Shown here: positions 28,689-36,366 of the stretch, piece by piece
How positions within the stretch are numbered: the stretch's first letter is position 1
How the letters are laid out: the number at the start of each line of letters is the position of its first letter
Assembly: GCF_025137375.1 (NCBI RefSeq)
Contig: NZ_CP073720.1
Span: 5,976,501 to 6,040,500 of the forward strand
Length of the DNA: 64,000 nucleotides
Direction of reading: 5' to 3'
DNA from: Dactylosporangium fulvum
GTDB lineage: Bacteria; Actinomycetota; Actinomycetes; Mycobacteriales; Micromonosporaceae
The notes under the pieces: model-generated
Database searches by the model: none
What the model was told of the DNA's origin: nothing
The model's input: the letters and a program-made list of their open reading frames with translations, nothing else
Made by a program: the position numbers and the translations under genes

Positions 28689-28724
28689 ACCGGGCGTCCG
28701 GCGGCCCTTCCCCGGAGCCGGTCG

Positions 28725-29381
28725 TCACCGGCCCGACCGGACACCGGCGGCGACGAGGATCTCGTCGGCGAGCCGAGCGGCCCGGGTCACCTGGTCGGAG
28801 TCGATCCCGGCGCCCGGGCGCCGGCCGTCGTCCAGGCCGTGGGCCAGGGCACGCACCGCAGCGGTGAGATCGCTGACCTGGGCCTCGAGCCGGGCCACAC
28901 GATCCCGGCCGGGCGGGCCCGAGGCCTCGGCCGCGGCGGCGCCCGGCCGGGCCAGGGCGGTGCCGGTGAGCACGGACCGCAGGTCGGCGGGTAGCTCCGC
29001 CAGGGTCTCCGAAAGCTGCCCGGGCGACATGTGCCCGCCGATCACCTCGGTGATCGTGGACGCGGCCTCCGACACCTCGGTCCGCCGGATGCCGGCCTCC
29101 ATGGCGAAGCGCCGGGCGTATTCGTCGACGCCGTACTTGACCGGCACCCTGCTGGGCTCCCAGCCGTCGTAATAGATGCCGCGCAGCAACTCGGGCAGCT
29201 GCGCCCCGAACTTGACGGCCGCGTCGACGGTGAGCCGGTCGCGCAGCGAATGCAACCACGCCCGCAGGGCACGCTGGGCGAAACGCCGGTCGCCGGTGTC
29301 GAATGCGCTGCCGATGTCGGCGAGCCAGATGTTGGCGGTGTGGAGCGCATGGTTGAAGGCGTCTCCTCCGGCTGGCGACAT
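28725..29381 (-). CDS. DUF2267 domain protein
   Basis: A 218-residue soluble protein. Residues 1-135 match the DUF2267 pattern: ANIWLADIGSAFDTGDRRFA, ALRAWLHSLRDRLTVDAA, FGAQLPELLRGIYYDGWEP and the closing SVLTG region. The remainder contains a glycine/alanine linker and a predicted coiled coil (RVARLEAQVSDLTAAVRAL). DUF2267 genes often sit in stress or dormancy regions of actinobacteria, but the biochemical role is unknown. AAGGAG lies seven bases before the ATG. Confidence 0.85.
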   Translation of the reverse strand: MSPAGGDAFNHALHTANIWLADIGSAFDTGDRRFAQRALRAWLHSLRDRLTVDAAVKFGAQLPELLRGIYYDGWEPSRVPVKYGVDEYARRFAMEAGIRRTEVSEAASTITEVIGGHMSPGQLSETLAELPADLRSVLTGTALARPGAAAAEASGPPGRDRVARLEAQVSDLTAAVRALAHGLDDGRRPGAGIDSDQVTRAARLADEILVAAGVRSGR

Positions 29382-29512
29382 GGTCGTCTCCTTCCGCGAG
29401 CTCTTGCTGCCACCCTCCCCCATCAACCGTTCATCGGAACGCTGCCGCACGCCAACGGGCATGCGGATGAGACGGCCACCGGGCACGGCGAGGGGGCAGC
29501 AGCCCACCCGGC

Positions 29513-29968
29513 TCAGCGCCAGCGGTACGGCAGGAACACGTCGACGGTGCCGCGCCCCGAGCCTTCCTCCGGCCCGTCCGTCCAGTACTCCCACAGCGGA
29601 CCGGCCGCCCGGAAACCCCGCGACCACAGCCAGTCGTCCAGCGCCTGCCACGCGTCCACGGTCTCGGCCGGCCGCTCGACGTGGATCGCGATGACGGCCG
29701 GCCCGCCGGGCAGCCCGGACGCGACGACGTCGCCGTTGTCCTCGATCGGCTCCGACACCAGGTATCCGGCATCAACGCCGATCCCGTCCTCCTCGGGCGT
29801 GTATCGCACGAACGGCGGCCCGACCGGCTCGACGTGCTGGCGGGCGAGCTCATGCCGGACCCGGCGCAACGCGCCTGGCAGCCAACTCGCGATCTGAGCG
29901 GCGGGCAGGCACGCCCGCACCACCGCCGACGGCCGGGAATCCAGGTCCGCCGCACGCAGCTGGTACAC
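29513..29968 (-). CDS. GyrI-like small-molecule-binding domain protein
   Basis: A 151-residue stand-alone effector-binding domain of the GyrI/AraC-effector/SOUL-like superfamily. It begins YQLRAADLDSRPSAVVRACL and contains the segments PPFVRYTPEEDGIGVDAGYLV and RGTVDVFLPYRW at the end. Such proteins bind or hydrolyse small hydrophobic compounds. I place the start at the GTG at 29968 because GGAGG lies eight bases before it; a GTG three codons earlier is inside that Shine-Dalgarno sequence. Divergent from the CBS-domain gene. Confidence 0.75.
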   Translation of the reverse strand: MYQLRAADLDSRPSAVVRACLPAAQIASWLPGALRRVRHELARQHVEPVGPPFVRYTPEEDGIGVDAGYLVSEPIEDNGDVVASGLPGGPAVIAIHVERPAETVDAWQALDDWLWSRGFRAAGPLWEYWTDGPEEGSGRGTVDVFLPYRWR

Positions 29969-30014
29969 CTCAGTCACCTCCGGTCAAGGGTAGACCTGGA
30001 AGGGGGTGGGTCCG

Positions 30015-30455
30015 ATGAGCCAGCTTGCCGTCCGTGACGTCATGACCCCGGCGGTCCTCGTGGTGACGCCCGACTGCCGGTACGAGCAGATCGTCGGCGT
30101 CCTCACGGGCTACGGGGTGAGCGGCCTGCCGGTGGTCGACGGAAGCGACCACGTGCTCGGCGTCGTCTCCGAGGCGGACGTCCTGCGCCCGCACGGCGGC
30201 GCGACCGCCCGCGAACTGATGACCAGCCCGGCGGTGACCGTCGACGCCGCCGCCCCGGTCGACTGCGCCGCCGAGCTCATGGCACGCCACCGGATCAGGC
30301 GGCTGCCGGTGACCGGCGCGACCGGCCGGCTCGTCGGCATCGTCACACGCCGGGATCTGCTGTGCCGCGCCGGGCGCACCGATGCGACGCTCCGCCGCAC
30401 CCTTGTCCCCGAGGTCCTCGTTCAGCATTACCGGCCCGAGGGCACCGATCAGTAG
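30015..30455 (+). CDS. CBS-domain pair protein
   Basis: A 146-residue cytoplasmic protein made of two CBS motifs. The first is about residues 5-58 (VRDVMTPAVLVVTPDCRYEQIV, VSGLPVVDGSDHVLGVVSEADVL). The second is about 68-125 (ARELMTSPAVTVDAAAPVDCAAELM, RRLPVTGATGRLVGIVTRRDLL). Such pairs bind adenosine nucleotides and act as energy sensors. In related actinomycetes they belong to the hypoxia/dormancy regulon, and here the gene ends seven bases inside the 3' end of the convergent pyruvate formate-lyase activase gene. No DosR-type box is visible in its own upstream region. Confidence 0.9.
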   Translation: MSQLAVRDVMTPAVLVVTPDCRYEQIVGVLTGYGVSGLPVVDGSDHVLGVVSEADVLRPHGGATARELMTSPAVTVDAAAPVDCAAELMARHRIRRLPVTGATGRLVGIVTRRDLLCRAGRTDATLRRTLVPEVLVQHYRPEGTDQ

Positions 30456-31273
30456 ACCGTCAGGCCGTGCGCGGCGAACCGGGCGCGGACCTGCTCGATC
30501 AGGTCACGGTCGGGTGGTGCGGTGTCCCGGAGCCGGAACGGGATGCCGAGCCGGTCGTACTTGGCCGTGCCCAGCCGGTGGAACGGCAGCACGTCGACCC
30601 GTTCGACGTTGCCGAGCCCGGCGGCGAAGCCGGCCACGCCGTCGACCTCGGCGGGGTCGTCGGTGAGGCCGGGCACCAGCACGTACCGGATCCAGACCGG
30701 TGTCCTCCGGGCGGCGAGGCGGCGCGCGAAACGGAGCGTCGGGCCGACCACGCCGCCGGTGAGCCTGTGGTAGCGGTCCGGGTCCCAGGCCTTGATGTCG
30801 AGCAGCACCAGGTCGGTCACCGCGAGCAGGGCGTCGGTGGCGCGTGCGCCGAGCGCGCCGGACGTGTCGAGGGCGGTGTGCAGCCCGAGCTCCCGGGCCC
30901 CGGTGAACAGGGCCGTGGTGAACGCCGCCTGCAGGAGGGGTTCACCGCCGCTGACGGTCAGGCCGCCGCCGGCGGTGCGGACGAAGGCGACGAAGTCGGC
31001 GGCTCTGTCGATGACCGCCCCGGCGGTGGTCCGGGTGCCGTCGCGCATGCGCCAGGTGTCCGGGTTCTGGCAGTACAGGCAGCGCAGCGGGCAGCCGGCG
31101 AGGAACGCGACGAAACGGGTGCCCGGCCCGTCGACGCCGGTGGAGACGTCCCACGAGTGCAGCCGTCCCGGGACCGGGCGCCACCACGCTGGGGAGTCGA
31201 CGGTGGCGTCCGGCCGGGCGATCCCGCCGCCGGGGGCGGCGGGCGGGACGATCAGCGGCTCCGGAACACTCAT
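30449..31273 (-). CDS. pflA: Pyruvate formate-lyase activating enzyme (radical SAM)
   Basis: A 274-residue radical-SAM enzyme. Cys61, Cys65 and Cys68 (CPLRCLYC) bind the [4Fe-4S] cluster. GGGLTVSGGEPLLQ and the LLDIKAWDPDRYHRLTG region are typical of glycyl-radical activases. The N-terminus has ~35 extra proline-rich residues compared with the E. coli enzyme. It installs the glycyl radical on the adjacent PflB. Its ATG overlaps the pflB stop by four bases, so the two are translationally coupled. The second cluster domain of larger glycyl-radical activases is absent, which fits a PFL-specific activase. Confidence 0.95.
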   Translation of the reverse strand: MSVPEPLIVPPAAPGGGIARPDATVDSPAWWRPVPGRLHSWDVSTGVDGPGTRFVAFLAGCPLRCLYCQNPDTWRMRDGTRTTAGAVIDRAADFVAFVRTAGGGLTVSGGEPLLQAAFTTALFTGARELGLHTALDTSGALGARATDALLAVTDLVLLDIKAWDPDRYHRLTGGVVGPTLRFARRLAARRTPVWIRYVLVPGLTDDPAEVDGVAGFAAGLGNVERVDVLPFHRLGTAKYDRLGIPFRLRDTAPPDRDLIEQVRARFAAHGLTVY

Positions 31274-33528
31274 GTCGAGCCGTGGAAGGTGCGGCCGATC
31301 ACGTCGCGCTGCTGCTCCGGGCTCAGCCGGACGAAGTTCACCGCGTAGCCCGAGACGCGGATGGTCAGCTGCGGGTACCGCTCCGGGTGGGCCATCGCGT
31401 CGAGCAGCGTCTCGCGGTCGAGCACGTTGACGTTGAGGTGGAACCCGCCGGTGGCGGTGTAGGCGTCGAGGATGCCGACCAGGTTGGTGACCCGTTCGGC
31501 GTCACTGCGGCCGAGCCCGCCGGGGGTGACGGTGCTGGTGAGCGAGATCCCGTCCCGCGCCGACGCGAACGGCAGCTTCGCGACCGACAGCGCGGACGCC
31601 ACCATGCCGTGCACGTCACGGCCGTTCATCGGGTTGGCGCCCGGCGCGAACGGCTCACCGGCCCGGCGCCCGTCCGGGGTGTTGCCGGTGTGCCGGCCGT
31701 ACACCACGTTCGACGTGATCGTCAGCACCGACTGGGTGTGGATGGCGTCGCGGTAGGCCGGGTAGGCGCGGACCTTGTCCATGAAGGTCTCGACGATCCA
31801 CACGGCGATCGCGTCGGCCCGGTCGTCGTTGTTGCCGTAGCTGGGGTAGTCCCCGTCGATGATGTAGTCGATGACCAGTCCGGTCTCGTCGCGGATCGGC
31901 TCGACGTGCGAGTACCGGATCGCGGCGAGGCTGTCGGCGGCGACGGAGAGCCCGGCGATGCCGCAGGCGAGGAAGCGGCGCACGGGGTGATCGTGCAGGG
32001 CCATCTCGATGCGCTCGTAGGCGTACTTGTCGTGCATGGTGTGGATGATGTTGAGCGCGTCGACGTACGTGCGGGCGAGCCAGTCCAACGTCCGGTCGAA
32101 GGCGGCGACCACCTCCGCGTAGTCGAGCACGTCGCCGGTGAGCGGCTCGGTGGCGGGCGCGACCTGCGCGCCGGTCATCTCGTCCCGGCCGCCGTTGATC
32201 GCGTAGAGCAACGCCTTCGCCAGGTTGACCCGGGCGCCGAAGAACTGCATGTCCTTGCCGACCCGCATGGGCGAGACGCAGCAGGCGATCGCGGTGTCGT
32301 CGTCGCCGTACTCGCGCAGCAGGTCGTCGTTCTCGTACTGGATCGCGCTCGTGTCCAGCGACACCTTCGCGCAGAAGCGCTTGAACCCCTCCGGCAGCGA
32401 CGGCGACCAGAGCACGGTGAGGTTCGGCTCGGGCGCCGGGCCGAGGTTGTACAGCGTCTGCAGGTAGCGGAACGACGTGCGCGTCACCAGGGTGCGGCCG
32501 TCGACGGACATGCCGCCGATCGACTCGGTCACCCAGGTCGGGTCGCCGGAGAACAGCTGGTCGTACTCCGGGGTGCGCAGGAACCGGATGATGCGCAGCT
32601 TGATGACGAGGTCGTCGACGAGTTCCTGCGCCCCGGTCTCGGTCAGCGTGCCCTCGGCGAGGTCGCGTTCGAGGTACACGTCGAGGAAGGTCGAGGTGCG
32701 GCCGAGCGACATCGCCGCGCCGTTCTGCTCCTTCGCGGCGGCGAGGTAGGCGAAGTACAGCCACTGGATCGCCTCACGGGCGGTGCACGCCGGGCGCGAG
32801 ATGTCGTGGCCGTAGCCGGCGGCCATCGTCTTGAGCTCCGCCAGCGCGCGCAGCTGCTCCGCGAGCTCCTCCCGGTCCCGGATCACGTCCGGCGTCGCGG
32901 CATGGCCGTCCAGCAGTGCCTTCTCCATACGTTTCGCCACGATGAGGAAGTCGACGCCGTACAGGGCCACGCGCCGGTAGTCGCCGATGATGCGACCCCG
33001 GCCGTACGCGTCCGGCAATCCGGTGATGATGCCGGCCCGGCGGGCAGCGAGGATCTGCGGGGTGTACGCGTCGAACACCGCGTCGTTGTGGGTCTTGCGG
33101 TACTTCGTGAAGATCTCCCTGATCGCGGGGTCGAGCTCGTAGCCGTAGGCGCGCAGCCCGTTCTCGACCATGCGCAGGCCGCCGAACGGCATGATCGCCC
33201 GCCGCAGCGGAGCGTCGGTCTGCAGGCCGACGATGAGCTCCCGGTCCCGGTCGATGTATCCCGGCGCGTGGGAGGTGATCGACGCCGGCGTGCGCGGGTC
33301 GACGTCGTGGACGCCACGCTCGCGCTCCTGCGGGAACATCGTGGTGATCCGGTCCCACACCTGCTTCGTCCGCTCGGTCGCGCCGGCGAGGAACGCGCCG
33401 TCGCTCTCATACGGGCGGGCGTTCGCGCGGATGAAGTCGGCGACGTCGATCCGGTCGCGCCAGCGCCCGCCCTGGAAGCCGCGCCAGGCGGCCAACTCGG
33501 TCGGCACGGCGGCGCTGGTGGCTGTCAT
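31270..33528 (-). CDS. pflB: Pyruvate formate-lyase
   Basis: A 752-residue glycyl-radical enzyme converting pyruvate and CoA to acetyl-CoA and formate without oxygen. The catalytic adjacent cysteines are Cys416-Cys417 (IACCVSPMRVG), the hallmark of true PFL as opposed to dehydratases. The radical loop near the C-terminus is RVSGYAVNF with Gly727. Length is close to E. coli PflB. GAGGAGG precedes the ATG at 33528; a longer upstream frame is not supported. It is first in the pflB-pflA operon. A DosR/DevR-like box 60 bases upstream suggests induction by low oxygen. No formate channel or alcohol dehydrogenase gene is adjacent. Confidence 0.97.
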   Translation of the reverse strand: MTATSAAVPTELAAWRGFQGGRWRDRIDVADFIRANARPYESDGAFLAGATERTKQVWDRITTMFPQERERGVHDVDPRTPASITSHAPGYIDRDRELIVGLQTDAPLRRAIMPFGGLRMVENGLRAYGYELDPAIREIFTKYRKTHNDAVFDAYTPQILAARRAGIITGLPDAYGRGRIIGDYRRVALYGVDFLIVAKRMEKALLDGHAATPDVIRDREELAEQLRALAELKTMAAGYGHDISRPACTAREAIQWLYFAYLAAAKEQNGAAMSLGRTSTFLDVYLERDLAEGTLTETGAQELVDDLVIKLRIIRFLRTPEYDQLFSGDPTWVTESIGGMSVDGRTLVTRTSFRYLQTLYNLGPAPEPNLTVLWSPSLPEGFKRFCAKVSLDTSAIQYENDDLLREYGDDDTAIACCVSPMRVGKDMQFFGARVNLAKALLYAINGGRDEMTGAQVAPATEPLTGDVLDYAEVVAAFDRTLDWLARTYVDALNIIHTMHDKYAYERIEMALHDHPVRRFLACGIAGLSVAADSLAAIRYSHVEPIRDETGLVIDYIIDGDYPSYGNNDDRADAIAVWIVETFMDKVRAYPAYRDAIHTQSVLTITSNVVYGRHTGNTPDGRRAGEPFAPGANPMNGRDVHGMVASALSVAKLPFASARDGISLTSTVTPGGLGRSDAERVTNLVGILDAYTATGGFHLNVNVLDRETLLDAMAHPERYPQLTIRVSGYAVNFVRLSPEQQRDVIGRTFHGST

Positions 33529-33587
33529 CGGTACCCTCCTCGATGGTCGCTGCACCGACAGCCTCGCGCGCACGGAGAAGAGGCGGC

Positions 33588-33602
33588 AGGGCCGAAAGTC
33601 CC
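33588..33602 (-). promoter_or_regulatory. DosR/DevR-like hypoxia box upstream of pflB
   Basis: Read on the minus strand the site is GGGACTTTCGGCCCT, very close to the DevR/DosR box of mycobacteria and streptomycetes (GGGAC-TTN-GGCCC type). Its edge is 60 bases from the pflB start, a normal activator position. Confidence 0.6.
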
Positions 33603-33713
33603 GCCGCCTCGTGACCATCGACCATGCTGAGGAAGCACCGGCCCGCGGCCGTCAACGCCACGGCGGCACGGTCAGTGGGCCGCCGCCGGTGAGCCGGTCG
33701 ATCGTACGAGCGG

Positions 33714-34025
33714 CTACGCCCGGTCTCTGTCGGCTGCCTGCCGGATGTAGTCGCCGAGCGCGGCCCGCGGCACCTCCCGGGAGAGTTTGAGCTTGACGTG
33801 CCGGGTGTTCTTGCCGATGCCTTCGAGCAGCCCGTGCGGGTCGTCGAACTCGGCGCCGTGGGTGAACGCGAGGGTCAGGTGGGTCTTGCTGTGGCTCACG
33901 ATGGCGAGGATCTCCTGCGACTTCCAGGCGGGCGAGCCGCGGCTGATCGTCTCGGCGGCTTGCGGTGCGTGCTCACGCATCAGCTCCCGAACGATCTCCA
34001 GGAGCTCGTCATGTTGCTCGGTCAT
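33714..34025 (-). CDS. DUF1801 family protein
   Basis: A 103-residue soluble protein of the DUF1801/YdhG-like fold. It has ISRGSPAWKSQEILAIVSHSKTHLTLAFTHGAEF followed, 15 residues on, by KNTRHVKLKLSREVPRAAL. Such small proteins are common in actinomycetes, sometimes next to iron-chaperone-like genes, but function is not established. GGAGG lies five bases before the ATG. Confidence 0.85.
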   Translation of the reverse strand: MTEQHDELLEIVRELMREHAPQAAETISRGSPAWKSQEILAIVSHSKTHLTLAFTHGAEFDDPHGLLEGIGKNTRHVKLKLSREVPRAALGDYIRQAADRDRA

Positions 34026-34350
34026 GCGTCCTCCGCTTCGCTCCGGCCGCCTGACCTTCAGGCTGAGCCCACGATGACCGGCCCCTCCGCTTCGCTCCGT
34101 TCCGGTCATGCACCGAGCGTGCGGCGGCGGCCTTACGAAAAACTTACGGCCCGGGCCGTTCGCGGGTGACGAGAAACACCGTGCGGGTGAGCGGGACAGG
34201 GTGACGCCGGCAAGGAGGACGGGTGCAGGTCAGGGTGGTCCTCCGGCGGCACGGGCGCGGGGTTGCGGCGACCGGCGCGGCGGTCGGAAGATTGTCCCTC
34301 ACGGGGGCGCCCGCCGCCGTGAGGAAGCAGCCATACGGGGGTGGCGGCTG
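34026..34350. other. Gene-free interval with short repeats and a palindrome
   Basis: About 325 bases between divergent genes. It contains the direct repeat listed next and the perfect palindrome ACGGCCCGGGCCGT at 34146-34159, preceded by two CTTACG copies around 34130-34148. These may be promoter or operator elements for the glycosyltransferase unit. The open frames here do not look protein-like. Confidence 0.4.
34031..34099. repeat. 15-base direct repeat pair
   Basis: CTCCGCTTCGCTCCG occurs at 34031-34045 and 34085-34099, flanking about 40 bases, with GGTCATGC next to both copies on opposite sides. The first copy contains the Shine-Dalgarno sequence of the DUF1801 gene. Confidence 0.5.
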
Positions 34351-34773
34351 ATGCCGCAGATAGCGCGTTGGCGCGGCGTTGCGGCGTCGCGCTGGTTCCG
34401 ATGGGTCTCCCGGTTGATGATCGCGGCGGTCTGCGGTGTCGCCGCCCTCAACGGCGTCATGCCCGCGCTGAAGGCGGCATACCAGGGCCAGCGGGCCTTG
34501 AGGGACGTCGATCCCGCCCAGGCGGACGTGGACCGGCAGGTCGAACAGACCGCCTACCTCGTCCGCGAGGTGGATCGGCTGGTCCCGGCCGGCACGCGGG
34601 TGGAGATCAAGCAGCCGGAGGGCGTCGACTTCGTCTGGTGGATGCGCCTGTTCGAGGCCTCCGCGCTCAACGGGCTCACCGTCGCCGACCCCGGTGACGT
34701 GCGGCTGTCGTGCGTTCCCGACGCCGCGGCGCCGTACGGTATCCGGCTGGACATCCTGGCGGTGCGCGCATGA
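34351..34773 (+). CDS. Small membrane-anchored protein preceding a glycosyltransferase
   Basis: A 140-residue protein with one transmembrane helix near residues 18-40 (VSRLMIAAVCGVAALNGVM), then an extracytoplasmic helical part (DVDRQVEQTAYLVREVDRLV) and a C-terminal mixed domain. No family recognised. Its stop overlaps the ATG of the next gene by four bases, so the two products are made together. It is probably an accessory of the GT-C enzyme. The ATG at 34351 is preceded by GGGGGT at good distance. Confidence 0.65.
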   Translation: MPQIARWRGVAASRWFRWVSRLMIAAVCGVAALNGVMPALKAAYQGQRALRDVDPAQADVDRQVEQTAYLVREVDRLVPAGTRVEIKQPEGVDFVWWMRLFEASALNGLTVADPGDVRLSCVPDAAAPYGIRLDILAVRA

Positions 34774-36146
34774 CAACCGTCCTCGCCGCGCTCGCGCTGC
34801 TGGTCGTCGCGGGTCTGCCGCTCGCCTACGCGTTCACCCGCAGCTGGCCGCTCTCGCTCGTGCTCTCGCCGCTCACCGGCGCGGTGACCGTCACCGCGGC
34901 CGTCCTGCCGATGCTGTGGATCGGCGGCGCGCTGTGGGCCTACCTTCCGATGGCCTTCGTCGGCACCGTGCTGCTCGCGTGGCATCTCCGGCGGCGGCCG
35001 CCGGTGCCGCACGGCTCGTGGCTGTCGGCCGCGATCCTGACCGTGCCGCTGCTGTTTCCCTTCCTGACCGCCTTCCGCGCGCCGAACGACTGGGACGCCC
35101 ACGCGATCTGGTGGCTGCACGCCGGCATGCTCCTCGAGGGCGCCGACTACACCCGGGAGGTGATGGGCAACCCGGCGATGGTGTTCACGCATCCGGACTA
35201 CCCGCCCCTGAACTCCTCCGCCGTCGCGCTGGCCTGGGGCGTGCTCGACACACGTGACTTCTTCGCCGCACAGTTCGTCTCCAGTGCGGTGACCGGCGCG
35301 TCGATCGCCATGCTCGGCTACGCCGTGCGCGTCGTCACCGCGGCGGCGCCGCCGCTGCTGTCGTGGTCGGGCTCGATCGCGGCCGGCCTGTCGTTGTGGT
35401 TCCCGACGTACACGGCGCCGGCGGCGGGGCTCAGCGACGCCATGTGCGCCGCGGCGTTCACCGCCGGCGCGGTGCTGCTGCTGTTCGCCCGGGACCCGTT
35501 CGACACCCGGGTCCTGCCGATCACGCTGTTGCTGCTCGGCTGTGCGCCGCTCATGAAGAACGAGGGCGTGAGCCTGGTCGGCGTGCTCGCCGTGGTGGCC
35601 ACCGTCAGGCATCGGCGGGCCTGGCGCCGCGCCGCCTGGAGCTGGCTGCCGTTCGGCGTCGGCGTCGTGTGGTCGCTGACCGCCCGGGCGTTCGGCGCGA
35701 AGACCGACGTGCTGTCCTCCGGCAGGTTCGGCCAGCTCCTCCAGGGCGATCCGGAGATCCGGCACCGGTTCAGCCCCATCGGCACCACCTTGTGGGGCAT
35801 CGCGGACAGCGTCGTGCTCTTCGCGGCCGGCGGCGCGCTGCTCGGCGTGCTGCTGCTCCGCAAGCGGCGGCGGGCGCTCGGCCTCGGCGCGGATCCCTGG
35901 CTGTGGCTCGTGATCGGCGGCTACTCGGCGTTCCTGACGCTGATCTACCTGGTGACGCCCTACGACGTCGGCTGGCACCTGGCCACCTCGGCGGACCGGG
36001 TGCTGATCCCGGTGGCGGCCATGGCCTGCACGAGCGCGGTCTGCTGGATCATCGTCGCCCTGTCACCGACACCGCGGCCCGGCCCGTCACCCGGGTCCGT
36101 CGCGGCGGACGCGCCGCAACTGGTGCACGCCACCGCACATCCGTGA
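34770..36146 (+). CDS. Polytopic GT-C-type glycosyltransferase-like membrane protein
   Basis: A 458-residue protein with about 10-12 transmembrane helices. The first large outer loop holds APNDWDAHAIWWLHAGMLLEG, followed by THPDYPPLNSSAVALAW, the acidic and YPP-type motifs seen in GT-C enzymes (PMT/ArnT/GT39 relatives) that use polyprenyl-phosphate sugars. The last third contains more helices and a proline-rich tail. Substrate unknown. Translationally coupled to the small membrane protein upstream. Confidence 0.65.
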   Translation: MTTVLAALALLVVAGLPLAYAFTRSWPLSLVLSPLTGAVTVTAAVLPMLWIGGALWAYLPMAFVGTVLLAWHLRRRPPVPHGSWLSAAILTVPLLFPFLTAFRAPNDWDAHAIWWLHAGMLLEGADYTREVMGNPAMVFTHPDYPPLNSSAVALAWGVLDTRDFFAAQFVSSAVTGASIAMLGYAVRVVTAAAPPLLSWSGSIAAGLSLWFPTYTAPAAGLSDAMCAAAFTAGAVLLLFARDPFDTRVLPITLLLLGCAPLMKNEGVSLVGVLAVVATVRHRRAWRRAAWSWLPFGVGVVWSLTARAFGAKTDVLSSGRFGQLLQGDPEIRHRFSPIGTTLWGIADSVVLFAAGGALLGVLLLRKRRRALGLGADPWLWLVIGGYSAFLTLIYLVTPYDVGWHLATSADRVLIPVAAMACTSAVCWIIVALSPTPRPGPSPGSVAADAPQLVHATAHP

Positions 36147-36255
36147 CGGCCCGCGCCGTGGTCAGTCCCGGCCACGCCGGCGGAGAACCTCGAGCGCGGC
36201 GCCGACGGCGAGGGTGTGGCCGGCGAGCGGGCGCGGCAGCAGCGACGACAGTACA

Positions 36256-36268
36256 GTGCAGAGTGCAC
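36256..36268. promoter_or_regulatory. Dyad in the monooxygenase promoter region
   Basis: GTGCA-GAG-TGCAC is a perfect five-base dyad about 100 bases before the monooxygenase start. It abuts a TACAGT hexamer (36252-36257) that could be a -10. A repressor site is plausible. Confidence 0.35.
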
Positions 36269-36366
36269 AATCAGCCCCTCCGGACTGGTGCGGATCGCCC
36301 TCGACCCGTCGGCGCTCCGCGCCGCACCATGGAAGGGCCGAACGTCGCTGTTTGGAGCCGCCGCCG

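Noticed and set aside
31270..33528. Glycyl-radical diol dehydratase or choline lyase instead of PFL
   Set aside because: Two adjacent cysteines (416-417) are specific to pyruvate formate-lyase types, and the activase lacks the extra ferredoxin domain.
31282..33630. Long plus-strand frame opposite pflB
   Set aside because: It mirrors the pflB codons and has no recognisable motif; the pflB Cys-Cys and glycyl-radical sites are decisive.
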